DNA of 64,000 bases from CAYZNE01 sp964461035 (GTDB taxonomy: Archaea > Nanobdellota > Nanobdellia > Woesearchaeales > CAYZNE01), in NCBI GenBank assembly GCA_964461035.1, contig CAYWRI010000001.1, positions 62,001-126,000 on the forward strand, in the 5' to 3' direction. The notes beneath the pieces were generated by a model, which was not told the origin of the DNA, searched no databases, and worked only from the letters and a program-made list of their open reading frames with translations. Each line of letters starts with the position of its first letter. The stretch's first letter is position 1. The position numbers were made by a program, and so were the translations under genes. Below, one piece after another: positions 25,592 to 34,757 of the stretch.

Positions 25592-28099
25592 ATGCGTCAA
25601 AAAAAGAGTTTTTTAAAGCAAAGTTTGAATATGATTTCAAGCACATTTAACAAAACAAAGGAATTTATTAAAAAAAGAAAAAAAGTTCTTATTATAATCC
25701 TGGGTTCATTTATTTTATTTCTTATTCTTCTATTTATTCTAGGAATAAAAATTGGTTTTATGACTCAAACAGAATTAAATATCAGAATTAATCCGCTTCA
25801 CGAAGTTATAAATGCTGAAGTAAACAAACCTGTTGAAGTCGAATTTAAAATAGAAAACAATAATTTTTGGATGTGCAACACACAATGCGAATTTACATTA
25901 TACGATCCTTATACTCAAAAAATAATTCAACAAGAAAGTGAAGCTGTAAACTCAAATATTTTACTAAAAAAAACATATGTGATTAGTTCATCTGAAGCTG
26001 AGCGAGGTCAGAGATTATTTTATTTTGAAGCCAAATGTCGTAATATAAAATCAACACTTTGTCAAACAGAAGAAAAAGAATATTATTCTTCATCTTTAAT
26101 TACTGCTAATTATGAATATTCAAAAGAAACAAAAACAGAAATTGAAGCGCTTTTAACAGATTTAAACAAATTTATTTCAGGTTCTGAAAAATCTAATTCT
26201 CTTGCTAAAGATATAAATTTAATATTGAATAATATCAAAGGAAAAATTAATTACTCAACCGATATTTCTAATGAAGAAAAAATTATTTCTGAAAATCTTC
26301 AAAAAAATCAAATGATTCAAGACTTTTGGCAGAATAATTCTTATGATTCAATAAAAAATATTTTCAATACTGACAATACTTTAGAAATAACAAAGATATT
26401 TGAATCATTATCTATGAAAAAATCCCTGCTTCTTAGTAATATAGAAACTTATAATTTGCTAGTAGATAAAATGGATTTTCTTAATAATTTAGTAGATAAA
26501 GAAATTCTTAATGCAGAACAATTCTATAGATTATTTAATTTTGATGACAAAGTTGAAAATATAACGATTGTTAGGTTAAGATTGAATAATTTAAAATCTA
26601 ATTTTTATAAAACAAATATTGAATCCATTCAAACATTATTAATTAATGCAGAATCTATTGAAACGTATGCAGTCAAAATTCTTAATCAATATAACCAAGA
26701 TTATGTTGAATATTTGACTGGATTAAAATTAGGAGAACATAAATTAATTCAAGAAAGATATAATTCTTTGCGTTTAGAAGCAAACATGTCTTTAGATTTA
26801 AATTATGAGAAAGACGAATGTGATGCAGTTGATTTAATCCTCAATAACTATATTACTACAAGAATTTTTGCAAATGAAAAAATAATTGAAAATCTTGGTG
26901 TTGAATTTATTTGTGAAAACAATTGTTCAGAAGAAATATTAAATAATAACTCTATGAAAATACTTTCAGGTCTTAGAAATAGTATTAAGCTTGAAGATTA
27001 TAATTTTGAATTTAATTCAACTGAAAATAAATATACTTTTAATAATACAGAAACAATTTATGATTCAAATGGATTAAGTTTTATTGATTATATAAAAATG
27101 GTAAAAGTATATGAATCAGAGTTCAGTGATTTAAATTTCTTTTTGATGAATCTTTGTTTTCTTGATAATATACGAAGAATATCACAGACGAAAATGAACA
27201 AAATAAATAACACATTTTCTTTTGATAATTATTTGAATTTACTGGCCAAATTAGAATATCCTGAAGAGAAATGTTGTATATTTAATTCTTGTCAAAAATG
27301 TGTGGATAAATCTGATAAATATCCTGTGATTTTGTTACACGGTCATAATTTTAATAAATATAACCCCATACAAAGTATTGTGAATTCTATGACATCTATT
27401 CAAAGAAAACTAAGTGTTGATGCACATTTTATTAATGGTGCCGAAGTCGATCTTGCAGATGTAAATGAATCTGAAATGTGGTCAAAAATGAATGTGCCTC
27501 TTGCAATTAGAGCAAGTTATTATTATATATCTTATTATGATTTTGAAATATATTCAGTTTCAACCATGTCTGAAGAAAGTATAGAGAATTATGCAATAAG
27601 ATTAAGAGAAATAATAAATCTTGTAAAACAAAAAACTGGTGCAGAAAAAGTAGATATTATTGCTCATTCAATGGGTGGACTTGTTGCTAGGTATGAATTA
27701 TTTTTATTTGATGATGAAGATGTTAATAAACTAATTCTAATTGGAACACCAAATAAAGGAATCATTGGAAAAGTTGAAGAACTATGTCCAACATTTGGTG
27801 CTAAGAAAGAATGTGCAGATATGAATATTAATAGTATAATTCTAAAAAAACTTAATTCTGTAAGAAATATCCCTGAAAATACTAACGTGTTCAACATATA
27901 TGGAACAGGTTGCGATATGGATGGCGAAGATGGAGATGGAATTGTAATTGCTAAAAATGCACACTTAGATTTTGCAACAAATATAGAAATAAAAGGTCAA
28001 TGCAATGATTTTCTTAATTTAGAAATGCATAATAATTTAATTAGGGTTAATGAATATCCTGAAGTATATGATGCAGTCATTGATATATTAGAGAATTAA
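25592..28099 (+). CDS. Membrane-anchored protein with lipase-like alpha/beta-hydrolase domain
   Basis: An 835-residue protein. A basic N-terminus precedes one membrane helix (about residues 34-53), then comes a long helical extracytoplasmic region, and the last 260 residues form an alpha/beta hydrolase: oxyanion-type ILLHGHNF near residue 581 and the nucleophile elbow AHSMGG (Ser693). Lipases and PGAP1-like acyl hydrolases share this layout. The orientation puts the hydrolase outside the cell. Cysteine pairs in the ectodomain fit that location. It may act on lipids of the cell itself or of a partner, which cannot be told from sequence. Confidence 0.78.
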   Translation: MRQKKSFLKQSLNMISSTFNKTKEFIKKRKKVLIIILGSFILFLILLFILGIKIGFMTQTELNIRINPLHEVINAEVNKPVEVEFKIENNNFWMCNTQCEFTLYDPYTQKIIQQESEAVNSNILLKKTYVISSSEAERGQRLFYFEAKCRNIKSTLCQTEEKEYYSSSLITANYEYSKETKTEIEALLTDLNKFISGSEKSNSLAKDINLILNNIKGKINYSTDISNEEKIISENLQKNQMIQDFWQNNSYDSIKNIFNTDNTLEITKIFESLSMKKSLLLSNIETYNLLVDKMDFLNNLVDKEILNAEQFYRLFNFDDKVENITIVRLRLNNLKSNFYKTNIESIQTLLINAESIETYAVKILNQYNQDYVEYLTGLKLGEHKLIQERYNSLRLEANMSLDLNYEKDECDAVDLILNNYITTRIFANEKIIENLGVEFICENNCSEEILNNNSMKILSGLRNSIKLEDYNFEFNSTENKYTFNNTETIYDSNGLSFIDYIKMVKVYESEFSDLNFFLMNLCFLDNIRRISQTKMNKINNTFSFDNYLNLLAKLEYPEEKCCIFNSCQKCVDKSDKYPVILLHGHNFNKYNPIQSIVNSMTSIQRKLSVDAHFINGAEVDLADVNESEMWSKMNVPLAIRASYYYISYYDFEIYSVSTMSEESIENYAIRLREIINLVKQKTGAEKVDIIAHSMGGLVARYELFLFDDEDVNKLILIGTPNKGIIGKVEELCPTFGAKKECADMNINSIILKKLNSVRNIPENTNVFNIYGTGCDMDGEDGDGIVIAKNAHLDFATNIEIKGQCNDFLNLEMHNNLIRVNEYPEVYDAVIDILEN

Positions 28100-28127
28100 A
28101 AAAGAAAGGAATAAAAAATTCAAAAAA

Positions 28128-30674
28128 TTAAGTTTTCTCTTTTAAAGACAAGGATGATTTTTTATCTTCAATACATTTCATTAACTCTTCTTCAAGTAAT
28201 TGAGTGTCTGACGTTATTTTGATACTAGCTATACAAGTATTTGTTTTTTTAACTAGTTCTTCATCATACCTTCCACCACTATTACAAGGAAATTCGTCTA
28301 TTATCTCAGTTATGTATTGAAGAATAAAGCTAGAATCAAAAGATTCAATAACTTCATTACAATCCACATCTGCAGAAATTAATTGCCAATCTTCAAACGC
28401 AATCATTTCTGCTGAATATCTTAAGACCAAAGCAACATCGTATGAATCAATAACTCCATTACCATCAACATCACCTAATGGGTGAGTGTTTGCACAAGTT
28501 CCATCTAATTGACAATAAGTTTCTTCTGAACAACCACATTGCTGACAATTATTAATTAATTCGCCTTCAACACAATAGAACGGCTGTTCGTCAGAACAAG
28601 AATCATCCATGGTTCCATCATCACAAGTAATCCAAACTTCATTGCAATATAAATAATTTTCATTATACGCTGGCCACCCATCTGCGCAAGAACTTACTTC
28701 ACCGAAATTATTTCCATAACCTGAAGTACTTTCTGAACCCGCACACAAAACATCTCCCATAAAAGTGTCTGAGTCACAAATTCTATTATTTGTAATTATT
28801 GTATTATGGGAAAGTAAAATAGATAATCCTGCATCAAACATTAGATATCCAAAAGAATAAATAATATTGTTATTTATTAAAGTTCCATCATTTGTAATAT
28901 GCAGTTTAATTCCCCCTTTATTGCTATTATTGATATTGTTGTTTATTAAGGAAAAATTGTCTGAGTTTTCTATGAGTATTCCTTCTAAACCATTATTATT
29001 GATATTGTTGTTTATTAAGGAAAAATTGTCTGAGTTTTCTATGAGTATTCCTTCTAAAGAACTATTGGTTAGATTATTATCAATTATGAAAAAATGGGTT
29101 GAATCCTTTATGATGATACCCTCCTTAGTAAAACAAATACTATTATTAACTATAGATATATTGTGTGAGTTCCATATGTTAATTTTCGATTTATGGTTCA
29201 TAATATTGTTTTTTATTTCAACATTGTTAGTTTCCGAACCTAAATCAAAAGACTGTCCATTATGACTAAAAGAATTATTAGTAAGTAATAAATTTTCAGA
29301 ATAAGAAAAATCAAATCCTGCATTAAAACCTGCAAGAATACAATTTTTTATAGTTGCATTATTAACGTGCCATAACTCCAAATAAGTTCCCGAACTTGGT
29401 TTTGGAGCAACAATTTCTGCTTGTTCTAGCGCATCACAATCTATTAACAAATTATTCTCATATATGATTTGAATTGTGGGTTCATCGTAATTATACACCC
29501 AAATTTCGGTTTCGACAACATTATCTTTACTAAATCCTTGAGTTTCTTGATTTAAATCAGAAACTATAATTTCAAATTTTAGAATAGTATATTGTAATTT
29601 ACTAATAGTCCAAGTAAAATCTGTTACTTCTATAAAATTTTGATTAGGAACTGCATTAACAAATCGTGTTTCTTCTAATATGTTATCAATATAAAAATTA
29701 ACCTGTAATTCTGAAAGTTCTAAATTATTATATCCTGAAAAATTTATTGTTAAATTAAAAATTTTTTCTAGATTTTCAGAGTCAAATATGATATTAGAAC
29801 CATAGTAACCTTGAAATACATTGAAACTTGATTCAAGTTTATCAATCCAAACATTTTTTAATAGATTTACTGAAAAGTCATCGTCATTTAAATCCTTTAT
29901 AAGATTACCTTCAGAATCCTCAACACAATTATTACTACAATTAGTAGTATCTTCAGATTTACCCCAATAACAATAATCATCATTATCATTATCAGAACAA
30001 TAAACAGAAATATCATTTGTTGGATAGGGATATTTAGAGAAACCAAACGCACTTAATTCATTTAAAATAACATATCCTTCTTCCCCCCAGTCTTCTCCCC
30101 ACGAATTTTTAATAATAAGATTATCATCTTCAGTATATCCTGTAAAAACCATTGCATGTCCCCAAGACCCCACCACTACTCCTCCAGGACCATATTTAAA
30201 TAAACTTGATTTCGTTGAATAGGGAGAGAGATATTCTGTTGTTAAGTCGCCAATATTCCACGCATTTTCAGGATTTTCACAAATATTACAAGCAATATTT
30301 TCTGCCTGATAAGGGAAGCAATCTTCTAAAACCAATGAACCGTCTAAAAGATATTCATATGCATTACTTACTCCGCCACCAGCACAATCTCCACAATCCT
30401 CGCAACACTCACCATCATTTGAAACTAATTGTTGTTCAGATAAATCAACATCTAACTGTTGATTGTAAAATAAATTTATTTGACCTTCAATTGATCCAAC
30501 AGCAGAAAAAGCCCAGCAACTTCCACATTGTTCCTGATTTTTAACAGGGGTCATCCAATTTTGACCCATGTAATCACGGTAATCTAAAGAATCTGGATAA
30601 TTCCCTAGAGATTCTGCATTCACTAAAGATATTAACAGTAAAGATAATAAGATTAATAAAAATATTTTTTTCAT
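28128..30674 (-). CDS. Secreted papain-family (C1A) peptidase with beta-helix and dockerin-like domains
   Basis: An 848-residue secreted protein. A signal peptide (1-20) is followed almost directly by the C1A domain: Gln47, Cys53 in CGSCWAFS, His173 in WGHAMVFTGY and Asn190 in KNSWGEDWG. No I29-type propeptide is present. A beta-rich region, then NosD/CASH-type parallel beta-helix repeats (about 400-650), a Cys-rich segment and a dockerin-like domain with two calcium-loop repeats (GDVDGNGVIDSYD and ADVDCNEVIESFD, 735-800) follow. It overlaps the lipoprotein gene by four bases. It is probably a surface or released protease. Confidence 0.85.
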   Translation of the reverse strand: MKKIFLLILLSLLLISLVNAESLGNYPDSLDYRDYMGQNWMTPVKNQEQCGSCWAFSAVGSIEGQINLFYNQQLDVDLSEQQLVSNDGECCEDCGDCAGGGVSNAYEYLLDGSLVLEDCFPYQAENIACNICENPENAWNIGDLTTEYLSPYSTKSSLFKYGPGGVVVGSWGHAMVFTGYTEDDNLIIKNSWGEDWGEEGYVILNELSAFGFSKYPYPTNDISVYCSDNDNDDYCYWGKSEDTTNCSNNCVEDSEGNLIKDLNDDDFSVNLLKNVWIDKLESSFNVFQGYYGSNIIFDSENLEKIFNLTINFSGYNNLELSELQVNFYIDNILEETRFVNAVPNQNFIEVTDFTWTISKLQYTILKFEIIVSDLNQETQGFSKDNVVETEIWVYNYDEPTIQIIYENNLLIDCDALEQAEIVAPKPSSGTYLELWHVNNATIKNCILAGFNAGFDFSYSENLLLTNNSFSHNGQSFDLGSETNNVEIKNNIMNHKSKINIWNSHNISIVNNSICFTKEGIIIKDSTHFFIIDNNLTNSSLEGILIENSDNFSLINNNINNNGLEGILIENSDNFSLINNNINNSNKGGIKLHITNDGTLINNNIIYSFGYLMFDAGLSILLSHNTIITNNRICDSDTFMGDVLCAGSESTSGYGNNFGEVSSCADGWPAYNENYLYCNEVWITCDDGTMDDSCSDEQPFYCVEGELINNCQQCGCSEETYCQLDGTCANTHPLGDVDGNGVIDSYDVALVLRYSAEMIAFEDWQLISADVDCNEVIESFDSSFILQYITEIIDEFPCNSGGRYDEELVKKTNTCIASIKITSDTQLLEEELMKCIEDKKSSLSLKEKT
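28931..29058 (-). repeat. 69-bp in-gene tandem repeat in beta-helix region
   Basis: A 59-base stretch (28931-28989) recurs identically at 29000-29058, a period of 69 bases or 23 codons, encoding two identical beta-helix rungs (ENSDNFSLINNNINN). The identity at DNA level indicates recent rung duplication. Confidence 0.8.
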
Positions 30675-31555
30675 CTTCTTAATCCCCCATTAATTGTATC
30701 ATCAACCGTATAGACCCCTCCTTTATAGAAGAAGAACTCATAAGGTATTCTTAGTGTTTCTGTGTCATATTGAAGTTGTTTTAAATCTCGATAAAGCTTT
30801 TTTGAAACAGTAGTATCTCCTGATGTCCAATCCAAATTTTTTTTCCCAACATAATAGTTTACCAAATCAACTTTAGCATTATGTTGCTCAGTTCTTAAAT
30901 CTGTCTGAGTTTTATCTGTTCTTTTATCAGTAAAGCTTTGGAAATTTATTTTATCAATCTCTATTTTTGAATCAAGTAATTCTACTTCTATTGATTTCAC
31001 AATTACTGGAGAATCAAATAAGCAAGTTTCTTCACAAATATTATCGAATTGAGCATAATTATCAATGAACATAAAATCACTACCCAAAATTAACCATTTT
31101 TGATTATTAGAATCTACCATTATTATTCTTGCAAACCCTGAAGAGGAATATATTCTTGTATTACCTGAAACACTAATAGCTGAAATTGGAGTGGAAGGTA
31201 TATTAAAATTGACATCAAAATGTGAAACTTCAGGAATAGAATCAGAAGAATATGAAGTATCATGATCATATTTAAATTTTTCATTAATTACTTTTTTTTC
31301 TACAGGCGTGTCTTTTTTAATGGAAAAAAGATTAACATCAGAATCAGATAGAACATTTTCGCCGGTAGAAAGAATGCTTGCAGAATCTAAAGTTTCTAAA
31401 GAACTAGAAGATTTGGTTACTCTATCAGGTAAAGATTTCCTAAACTTAGCATCGCCTGCAATATTATCATTACAACCTGATAAAACGATTACTAGAAGAA
31501 TAATTAAAATAAAAGCTAAAAAGCTTAATTTCATAGATTTGAATTTATTATTCAT
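30671..31555 (-). CDS. Lipoprotein of unknown function
   Basis: A 294-residue protein with a lipobox (VLSGC, Cys28) after a hydrophobic signal segment, so it is likely lipid-anchored on the outer face. The mature part is Ser/Asp-rich and then beta-rich. The C-terminus has no known motif. It uses GAGGT upstream of its ATG. Its stop overlaps the start of the papain-like peptidase gene (ATGA), so the two are translationally coupled and it could anchor, chaperone or inhibit the propeptide-less peptidase; this is a guess from context. Confidence 0.7.
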   Translation of the reverse strand: MNNKFKSMKLSFLAFILIILLVIVLSGCNDNIAGDAKFRKSLPDRVTKSSSSLETLDSASILSTGENVLSDSDVNLFSIKKDTPVEKKVINEKFKYDHDTSYSSDSIPEVSHFDVNFNIPSTPISAISVSGNTRIYSSSGFARIIMVDSNNQKWLILGSDFMFIDNYAQFDNICEETCLFDSPVIVKSIEVELLDSKIEIDKINFQSFTDKRTDKTQTDLRTEQHNAKVDLVNYYVGKKNLDWTSGDTTVSKKLYRDLKQLQYDTETLRIPYEFFFYKGGVYTVDDTINGGLRR

Positions 31556-31643
31556 TTTGTTTACCTCATACCAATTATAAAACTAGAAATTTATAAAAGT
31601 TTACATAAAAAAACAATTTATTGATTATAAGACAATAAATTAA

Positions 31644-32666
31644 TCAATAATCAAAAATGCTTTTTTGCTTATTTAATTCTGCTGTTTTTTCTAGCTTTTC
31701 AAATAATCTGGCCATTCTTTCTTCAGAAAAATCGTGTTTGTCAACAAGAATAGCTCTTATTTTTTCTTTGTCAAAAGGTTTCCATTCTAAAGAATAATCA
31801 TCAATTACTGCTACATTGATTAGAGCATCATAAACATCTTTCCAATCAACAGTAAAATGATTAAACCACTTTACTTCTTCAAATAATTCTTCAGGTTTAT
31901 CATATTTTTTTACTAAAGAAATTGCGGTTTTAGGACCAATACCTTTTATTCCACCAACATTATAATCAGTTCCTACAAGCATTGCTAATAATATTAATTT
32001 TTTTCTATCAATTTGAAGATGATTAAGGGTCTCACTTAATTCAATTATTTCTGGATAAACTTTTTTGTAAGTAGCACCCATCTTTCTTTTTCCTGCAATA
32101 TTAAGATTTCTTACAACTCTTGTTGCACCAAATAAAAGTGAGTCTGCATCTTGACTTACTATTGCATAAGCATCACCATTCGCAACAATTCTTGCAGCTT
32201 GTGCTTCTCCTTCACTTGGCGCTTGAACAATCGGAAGACCTATTGCATCAATTAATACTTTAGCTTCTTCGAGAAGATCAGGAGTTAAACGAGTTGTTCT
32301 TGAAGCGTATTTTTTCATGTCTGCAATATTTTCTTTAGCTTTAGCTGTTTCGTATTTTTCTTGAGCTGAAATTTTTACTTCTTTTCTTTTTTGCAATTCT
32401 TGTTTTTTAAGATCAGGAACTTTACCATCAAATACAAATATTATTTTTAAATTATTTTGAAGAAAATTTGTTAACCTTGATATTAAACCAATAAGATGAC
32501 TTGTAACATTTCCATTTTTATCTGTTAATAAAGAACCATCCTGTTGTCTGATAGTTGTTAAAAATTGATACAACATATTTTGTCCATCGATAACTAATGT
32601 TTTACCTGACAGTTCCTTAATACTTGTCTCTTTAATTTTTAAAAGTGATGTTATTGCTGTTCCCAT
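31644..32666 (-). CDS. fen: Flap endonuclease 1
   Basis: A 340-residue FEN-1, the structure-specific 5' nuclease of Okazaki-fragment maturation and base excision repair. The N-terminal MGTAITSLL, the VIDGQNMLYQF metal-binding block, the central VFDG, EGEAQAA and SQDADSLLFG motifs and the H3TH region (YNVGGIKGIGPKTA) are all present. The C-terminal QKSIFDY is a slightly shortened PCNA-binding PIP box. An upstream in-frame Met (32681) exists, but FEN-1 needs the N-terminal Met-Gly, so 32666 is chosen; this also removes overlap with the preceding gene. Confidence 0.93.
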   Translation of the reverse strand: MGTAITSLLKIKETSIKELSGKTLVIDGQNMLYQFLTTIRQQDGSLLTDKNGNVTSHLIGLISRLTNFLQNNLKIIFVFDGKVPDLKKQELQKRKEVKISAQEKYETAKAKENIADMKKYASRTTRLTPDLLEEAKVLIDAIGLPIVQAPSEGEAQAARIVANGDAYAIVSQDADSLLFGATRVVRNLNIAGKRKMGATYKKVYPEIIELSETLNHLQIDRKKLILLAMLVGTDYNVGGIKGIGPKTAISLVKKYDKPEELFEEVKWFNHFTVDWKDVYDALINVAVIDDYSLEWKPFDKEKIRAILVDKHDFSEERMARLFEKLEKTAELNKQKSIFDY

Positions 32667-32670
32667 TTTA

Positions 32671-33906
32671 TTATTTTCCAAAATTTTCTACAATCATCAC
32701 ATTATGGAATAATGTGTTTGTTTTTTGTTTTGTTTTTTTGCTTAGTTCTCCTGATGTAATGAATGCGACAGGAAGATGTTTTGATTGTCCTATTACTATT
32801 GCGGTGCTTATATCTGAATCATTACACCTTTTTTTATTTTTGAATTTAGCAAAAAATCTTGAAAAGCCAATTGTGGTTTTTACTTTTATTACCAGATCAT
32901 ATTCTTTTCCTTTTCGAACTAAAGATGCACTTTCTAAAACTATATTTTTATCTTCAAGAGCTCTTTTTACTTCAATAAAGGTAGTATCTACTTTTAATTT
33001 ATCATCTATATTTATTTCTGCTTCAAGTACATCCTGTGATTCTTTTGGTTTTGTAATATTTTCTTTTGGTTTAACCGTAGTTATGTTTTTTAATAATTCT
33101 TTTCTAGAAGATTCATCTTTTTTATCTGAGACTTTAATAGTTTTACTTTGAGCAGATTTTGTTAAAGTTTCTTCTTTTACAGAAGTTGTTGATTCAGGCT
33201 TTGATGATTGAGTTATTTTTTTTGATTCAACTTCTGATTCTTTTTTCTTTACAACATCCTGTTTTTGTTCTGATAAATTAACTTGAGCAGGTTCTTCAAG
33301 ATTTTTAAGTGCAGGATTTAATATTTCTCTTATTCTTTGTTTAGCTTCTTCCTCTTTAATTAAATAATAAACCCAGAATATTTCTGATTCATCATCAGAA
33401 TGATTTACTTTTATAGGTATTGCAAAATCTTTTATTTTTCTTATTGATGCCCTAACAAAAAGTGTTTGGTCATAATCTCTTAAAACTTTTTTCTCTTTAA
33501 GAAGATGTACTGTTCCTTGATCTTTTTCATTTAAATATTGAGTAAGATATTCTAATTTTGCGTTTTGTTCAGGAAAATAATAAAAAACACTTGAACCTAA
33601 TTGCACAGATGTTACCTTAACAAGTTTTTTATTTACAAATTCAGATAAATATGCAGATATTATTACAGAATCAGCATGAAGTTCCCTTTTTAACTGATTA
33701 ATTGTTATTGGACCTTTTTGTTTGACAATTTCCAAAACTTTATCTTGATTAACATTTTTTAAGAATATATTTGGTTTTGAAGTAGAATTGTGAGATTTTG
33801 CATTTGAATTTTGAGAATTTGTATTATTATTACTTTTTTCTGTAAGATTTCGAGCATTTATAATACTTTCACCCTTATTTATTAGTATTCTGCCATGATT
33901 TTCCAT
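32671..33906 (-). CDS. Winged-helix protein with nuclease-like (PD-(D/E)xK) C-terminal domain
   Basis: A 411-residue protein. Residues about 48-115 form a winged helix (VLEIVKQKGPITINQLKREL), a second helical region follows, then a Lys/Ser/Thr-rich linker, and finally an alpha/beta domain with EYDLVIKVKTTIGFSRFFAKFKNK that resembles restriction-endonuclease-like folds. The frame can be extended to 34131, but TTTAAATATAT at 33930-33939 and the leaderless rule support ATG 33906. It lies four bases upstream of FEN-1 and is probably co-transcribed, hinting at DNA repair. Nuclease activity is not certain. Confidence 0.65.
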   Translation of the reverse strand: MENHGRILINKGESIINARNLTEKSNNNTNSQNSNAKSHNSTSKPNIFLKNVNQDKVLEIVKQKGPITINQLKRELHADSVIISAYLSEFVNKKLVKVTSVQLGSSVFYYFPEQNAKLEYLTQYLNEKDQGTVHLLKEKKVLRDYDQTLFVRASIRKIKDFAIPIKVNHSDDESEIFWVYYLIKEEEAKQRIREILNPALKNLEEPAQVNLSEQKQDVVKKKESEVESKKITQSSKPESTTSVKEETLTKSAQSKTIKVSDKKDESSRKELLKNITTVKPKENITKPKESQDVLEAEINIDDKLKVDTTFIEVKRALEDKNIVLESASLVRKGKEYDLVIKVKTTIGFSRFFAKFKNKKRCNDSDISTAIVIGQSKHLPVAFITSGELSKKTKQKTNTLFHNVMIVENFGK

Positions 33907-34044
33907 TATAAACTCTGACAAGATTAGCATATATTTAAAAGTAGTGTTTTTCATTATTATATGCATCACAACATATTTACATATGCAAATATTTATAAAG
34001 TTAGGATTTTTAGTAATCATTATCTTAAAGTGGGGTGTATTAAC

Positions 34045-34644
34045 ATGGTAAATACTGACTTTAACCTTGATATGGATAATTATATTAGAAAAATAAAAAA
34101 GAAAAGAACAGATCCTATAGATTATGATCATGGTGAAGCCAAAGGAAAAACTGTTTTATCAAGCGAGAGCATTGATCAGTTTAGTGATAAAGAAATTATT
34201 ATTGAATCTCAGGAAGATAATAAATTTAAACGATTTATATTATCAATATTCAGTCGACCTAAAAATACTGATGAAGATGAATTTGAATGTGTTGTTGAAG
34301 AAGAAATTGATGGAAAACCTGTAGAAAATATGACTGAGCAAGATGTTGAAGAACTTGAGGACGATATTGAAGAATTAGAAGTAGAAACAGAGGGATTTTT
34401 TCACAAATTATTAAAGTTGTTCAGTTCAAGAAGAAATGATGAATACATAGATGATGAAGAGTTTTATGAATCCGATACTGATAATGAACCTGAAATGCTT
34501 AGTGATACAAAAAATGCATTTAAAGCAATTAATAACTGGCTTAATAAATTATCTCCTGAGGAAAAAGAGAAATTTAAAGATTCAATGGACTTTAAAATAT
34601 ACAAAGCATTTCTTGAAAAATACAATCTCATAAAAAAAGATTGA
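34045..34644 (+). CDS. Acidic hypothetical protein (199 aa)
   Basis: A very acidic protein with two short basic or aromatic segments (FKRFILSIFSR, FFHKLLKLFSSRR) that resemble each other, separated by Glu/Asp-rich linkers. The C-terminal NWLNKLSPEEKEKFKDSMDFKIYKAFLEKY is a compact helical module. The frame is open from 33961, but GGGGTG precedes ATG 34045. No family is recognised. Confidence 0.6.
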   Translation: MVNTDFNLDMDNYIRKIKKKRTDPIDYDHGEAKGKTVLSSESIDQFSDKEIIIESQEDNKFKRFILSIFSRPKNTDEDEFECVVEEEIDGKPVENMTEQDVEELEDDIEELEVETEGFFHKLLKLFSSRRNDEYIDDEEFYESDTDNEPEMLSDTKNAFKAINNWLNKLSPEEKEKFKDSMDFKIYKAFLEKYNLIKKD

Positions 34645-34757
34645 ATTATTTTTTTTAATTTCTTATTTTATTATTTAAAATAAACAATTCTAATAATAAT
34701 TAATGATTTTAATTAATTTATATTAGAAACAAAAGCATACCTGAAAAACTAATCGCT

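Noticed and set aside
28867..29265. 132-residue plus-strand frame with repeats
   Set aside because: It is the antisense shadow of the repetitive beta-helix region of the papain-like gene.
33961..34131. Long overlapping N-terminal extensions of both divergent genes in this region
   Set aside because: TATA and ribosome-binding-site positions support later starts (33906 on the minus strand, 34045 on the plus strand), which removes the overlap.
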